This document shows, piece by piece, positions 61,755 through 64,000 of a stretch of 64,000 nt of DNA. The DNA lies in contig NZ_MUHD01000033.1 in the NCBI RefSeq assembly GCF_002217395.1, positions 3,189-67,188 on the forward strand, read 5' to 3'. This stretch comes from Flavobacterium plurextorum. GTDB lineage: Bacteria > Bacteroidota > Bacteroidia > Flavobacteriales > Flavobacteriaceae. Every line of letters starts with the position of its first letter. The stretch's first letter is position 1. A model generated the notes under the pieces. That model was not told the origin of the DNA. It made no database searches and saw only the letters and a program-made list of their open reading frames with translations. The position numbers were made by a program, and so were the translations under genes.

Positions 61755-62885
61755 TTATTTAATGGCGTCTTGAATGCTGATTTTTTGACCATCACGATTC
61801 GCAATTAAAAAAGCTGCTCCATAACCTTTACTTTTAGCTTCTTGCAAATATTTTTTTGCAGTTTCGTAATCTGAAGTTTCTTGGTAGAAATATTTATAAA
61901 TATTATTTTCATATAACATTGTCACATTATTTAAACCTTTAAAGTTTTTAGCATCCAAAGGTGTTTTTTTAATGCTGGCAATTAACTGAACTTTGAAAAA
62001 AGTGCCTTTTGGAGCATTTTTTGCCACTGCAGCAGATTCTACCACTTTACTCTTTGCAGGAGTAGATGTATCTCTAGCTGGTCGCGCCTCAATTATTTCT
62101 GGTGTCCCTGAACCAAAATACTCTCTTTTATAACTTAAAATAGCTTCTGCAATTGCTTTAGCGACTTCATCCTGTCCTTCTTCAGAATTTAAAACATTTC
62201 CTTCCGTTGGATTAGAGATAAACCCTGTCTCAATTAATACTCTTGGCATATAAGCTTTATGCAAAACCATAAAACCAGCTTGTTTTACTCCTCCGTCTCC
62301 TCTGCGAACTTTTCCCAGTTTACCAAAATTCTCCTCTACTTTAATAGCCAAAGAGATACTATTATCAAGATATTCTTCTTGCATTAGATTCATTCCAATC
62401 ATAGACTCTGGCGACTTTGGATCGTAACCATCATATTTCTGCTTATAATCTTTCTCTAGAATAATAACGGAGTTTTCATTTTTTGCAACTTCCAAATTTG
62501 AAGCTGTTTTACTCAAACCCATTACATAGGTTTCTGTACCAAATGCCGCTGTATTTTTGTTAGCATTACAGTGAATGGAAACAAAAATATTAGAGTTTGC
62601 TCTGTTAGCAATATTTGCTCTTTCGATCAAATCAACAAAAACGTCTGTTTTTCGCGTGTAAATAACATTAACATTAGGATTAAGCTCTAAAATTTTTCCA
62701 ACTTTTAGAACAATTGCTAAGGCGATATTTTTTTCGATCCGTCCGCTGTAAACAGCGCCAAAATCATGATCTCCATGTCCAGCATCAAGTGTAACTTTAA
62801 AAACGTTAGCTTGACTGTAAGCACAAAAAGACATTATTGTTAGAAAAAAAGTAAAGATTACCTTAATTTTGCTCAATCTATTCAT
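61755..62885 (-). CDS. N-acetylmuramoyl-L-alanine amidase (Amidase_3)
   Basis: Periplasmic peptidoglycan hydrolase of 376 residues from ATG 62885, with signal peptide (MNRLSKIKVIFTFFLTIMSFCAYSQ); the longer frame to 62951 adds 22 residues in the divergent promoter gap. Zinc amidase motifs: VTLDAGHGDHDFGAVYSGRIEKN (His and Glu), VFVSIHCNANKN (His), and LIETGFISNP (Glu). The C-terminal 80 residues (FFKVQLIASIKKTP, YKYFYQETSDYETAKKYLQEAKSKGY) look like a SPOR-type module for binding denuded glycan. Confidence 0.93.
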   Translation of the reverse strand: MNRLSKIKVIFTFFLTIMSFCAYSQANVFKVTLDAGHGDHDFGAVYSGRIEKNIALAIVLKVGKILELNPNVNVIYTRKTDVFVDLIERANIANRANSNIFVSIHCNANKNTAAFGTETYVMGLSKTASNLEVAKNENSVIILEKDYKQKYDGYDPKSPESMIGMNLMQEEYLDNSISLAIKVEENFGKLGKVRRGDGGVKQAGFMVLHKAYMPRVLIETGFISNPTEGNVLNSEEGQDEVAKAIAEAILSYKREYFGSGTPEIIEARPARDTSTPAKSKVVESAAVAKNAPKGTFFKVQLIASIKKTPLDAKNFKGLNNVTMLYENNIYKYFYQETSDYETAKKYLQEAKSKGYGAAFLIANRDGQKISIQDAIK

Positions 62886-62967
62886 AAATCTAAAAGTTAA
62901 TTTTAATAAAACGCAACTGCTATAATTTTTATAATTGATTATTTTTGCCAAAAAATTATATGTAAGT

Positions 62968-64000
62968 TTGACATGTCAAAAAACAAGCCATAATTTTACA
63001 AAAATAGCATTTAAACCTTTGCACACAAACTTATTTAATATCGTTTTATTATCATTTTTCCTATCTGCAGGATGTGGTAAATTATATTCACAAGAGATAA
63101 AATCCAAAAAAAAGTCTTTGCCCGCTGTAAAACAAACAGATAAGCCTCAAATTAAACCTATTGACACTATTAAAGTAGACAGCATTAAGCCAACGAAGAC
63201 TTTTTTAGACGGGAAAGTAAAATACAAAGCAAAGGATTACGCCAAAATAGATCAGAAGAAAAAAATCATTACTCTTTATAATGAAGCTGAATTATATTAT
63301 AAAGATGTTGAACTAAAATCTGGTATAATTGTACTTAATTACGAAAAAGACGAAGTTTATGCCGGCCGAATAAAAGATTCTGCAGGTGTATTAACACAAT
63401 ACCCAAACTTCAAACAAGGCGCAAGCGAGGTTCAACCCGACTCTATACGTTTTAATTTTAAAACAAAAAAGGCCTTAATTTACAACTCAAGAACTGAGCA
63501 AGGCGAATTTAAAATAAAAGCAGCGGTAACTAAAAAAGAGAATGACTCTGTTTACTTTTTAAGAGGTGCTCGTTTTACAACTGCTCAAGATATCGATAAT
63601 CCTGAATACTACTTTCAAACTAATAAAGTAAAATTTATTCCTGGTAAAAAAGTTATTACAGGTTTAACAAACATGGTTATTGCAGATGTTCCTACACCTC
63701 TAGCCTTACCTTTCGCTTATTTTCCGATGAGTCAGGAAAAAAGTGTTTCTGGTATTATTATTCCAAGTTACAACGATTCAAACACTCGTGGATTCTCTTT
63801 ACAAAATGGAGGTTACTATTTTGCTTTGAGCGATAATTACGACTTAACAGTTTTAGGAGATTACTATACAAATGGGAGTTACGCCATGCGATTTGAATCG
63901 GCGTATGCAACACGGTATAAATATCGAGGGAATGTCAATATTCGATTCGAAAACCTGATAAACAGCGAAAGAGGATATCCAGACTACTCCAAACAAAATA
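62968..64000 (+). CDS. LptD-like LPS-assembly protein, N-terminal part (continues beyond window)
   Basis: Partial outer-membrane protein. The frame opens with TTG at 62968, gives a hydrophobic N-terminal segment (FNIVLLSFFLSAGCG), and remains open to the last base. The N-terminal OstA/LptA-like periplasmic domain is seen (KYKAKDYAKIDQKKKIITLYNEAELYYKDVELKSGIIVLNYEKDEVYAG), followed by QYPNF..G, PLALPFAYFPM and the start of the LptD barrel (SGIIIPSYNDSNTRGFSLQNGGYYFALSDNYDLTVLGDYYTNG). Divergent from the amidase gene, as is usual in this phylum. Confidence 0.85.
   Translation, partial: MTCQKTSHNFTKIAFKPLHTNLFNIVLLSFFLSAGCGKLYSQEIKSKKKSLPAVKQTDKPQIKPIDTIKVDSIKPTKTFLDGKVKYKAKDYAKIDQKKKIITLYNEAELYYKDVELKSGIIVLNYEKDEVYAGRIKDSAGVLTQYPNFKQGASEVQPDSIRFNFKTKKALIYNSRTEQGEFKIKAAVTKKENDSVYFLRGARFTTAQDIDNPEYYFQTNKVKFIPGKKVITGLTNMVIADVPTPLALPFAYFPMSQEKSVSGIIIPSYNDSNTRGFSLQNGGYYFALSDNYDLTVLGDYYTNGSYAMRFESAYATRYKYRGNVNIRFENLINSERGYPDYSKQN

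Noticed and set aside
62886..62951. Longer amidase start
   Set aside because: It would bury the signal peptide; Met at 62885 begins a proper signal sequence.
1..64000. tRNA genes, transposases, phage genes
   Set aside because: Reading the gaps on both strands showed no cloverleaf with TTCRANY, no DDE-type ORF and no phage structural gene.

Overview
This is an AT-rich window from a member of the Bacteroidota, almost certainly a Flavobacterium close to the F. johnsoniae group. The evidence is the type IX secretion/gliding genes (SprB-like adhesin end, then SprF), two SusC/SusD pairs, promoters of the TTG-N19-TAnnTTTG type, a bacillithiol synthase (BshA), and long A/T runs and flavobacterial intergenic repeats. 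No tRNA, rRNA, CRISPR array, insertion sequence or prophage was seen. The window is ordinary chromosome.

Layout. 1-8268: gliding/T9SS block with the C-terminal part of a giant repeat adhesin (sprB-like, open at the left edge), sprF, and a PorE-like OmpA lipoprotein-type protein. 8390-12886, minus strand: CAP-domain lipoprotein, pdxH, rnz, a small STAS-like protein, pyrB and pyrR. 13123-22717: mixed genes, including a small membrane protein, VOC protein, GH27 alpha-galactosidase, an ABC-F ATPase with one canonical and one degenerate ATP site, a TlpA-like thioredoxin, a DUF3592 gene broken at an A8 run, and a compact cassette of an Lgt paralogue, a radical SAM enzyme of the MJ0619/tetraether-synthase type and two tiny related membrane proteins. 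23012-40683: chitin-oligosaccharide/GlcNAc utilisation locus with GH20 hexosaminidase, a NagB fused to a PIG-L deacetylase, two SusCD pairs, a LytS/LytTR-type two-component pair and a sugar MFS permease. 40842-51680: secreted unknown, transaldolase, SDR, SRP RNA (ffs), glutaminyl cyclase, hutI, a coiled-coil protein, hutG-like gene, RhlE-type helicase and a TPR hybrid kinase. 51806-64000: dicarboxylate symporter, aroC, LpxH-like phosphatase, small barrel, PrcB-like lipoprotein, bshA, iron-sulfur/quinone-type redox pair, MlaD-like protein, peptidoglycan amidase and the start of an LptD-like gene running off the right edge.

How parts work together. SprF is the dedicated partner of the SprB type-B C-terminal domain, so the left block is one secretion unit. 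In the sugar locus, SusCD pairs import chito-oligosaccharides, the GH20 enzyme trims them to GlcNAc, the MFS protein takes GlcNAc across the inner membrane, and the NagB fusion could deacetylate and deaminate the phosphorylated sugar. The kinase/LytTR pair lies between and probably reads this pathway. Both susC genes share an 85-bp upstream module with identical internal spacing, and the permease gene carries part of it.

Most worth a second look: the Lgt-paralogue/radical SAM/two-small-protein cassette (20155-22717), the shared PUL promoter module, the A8 frameshift in DUF3592, and the helicase/kinase terminator whose loop holds both stop codons.
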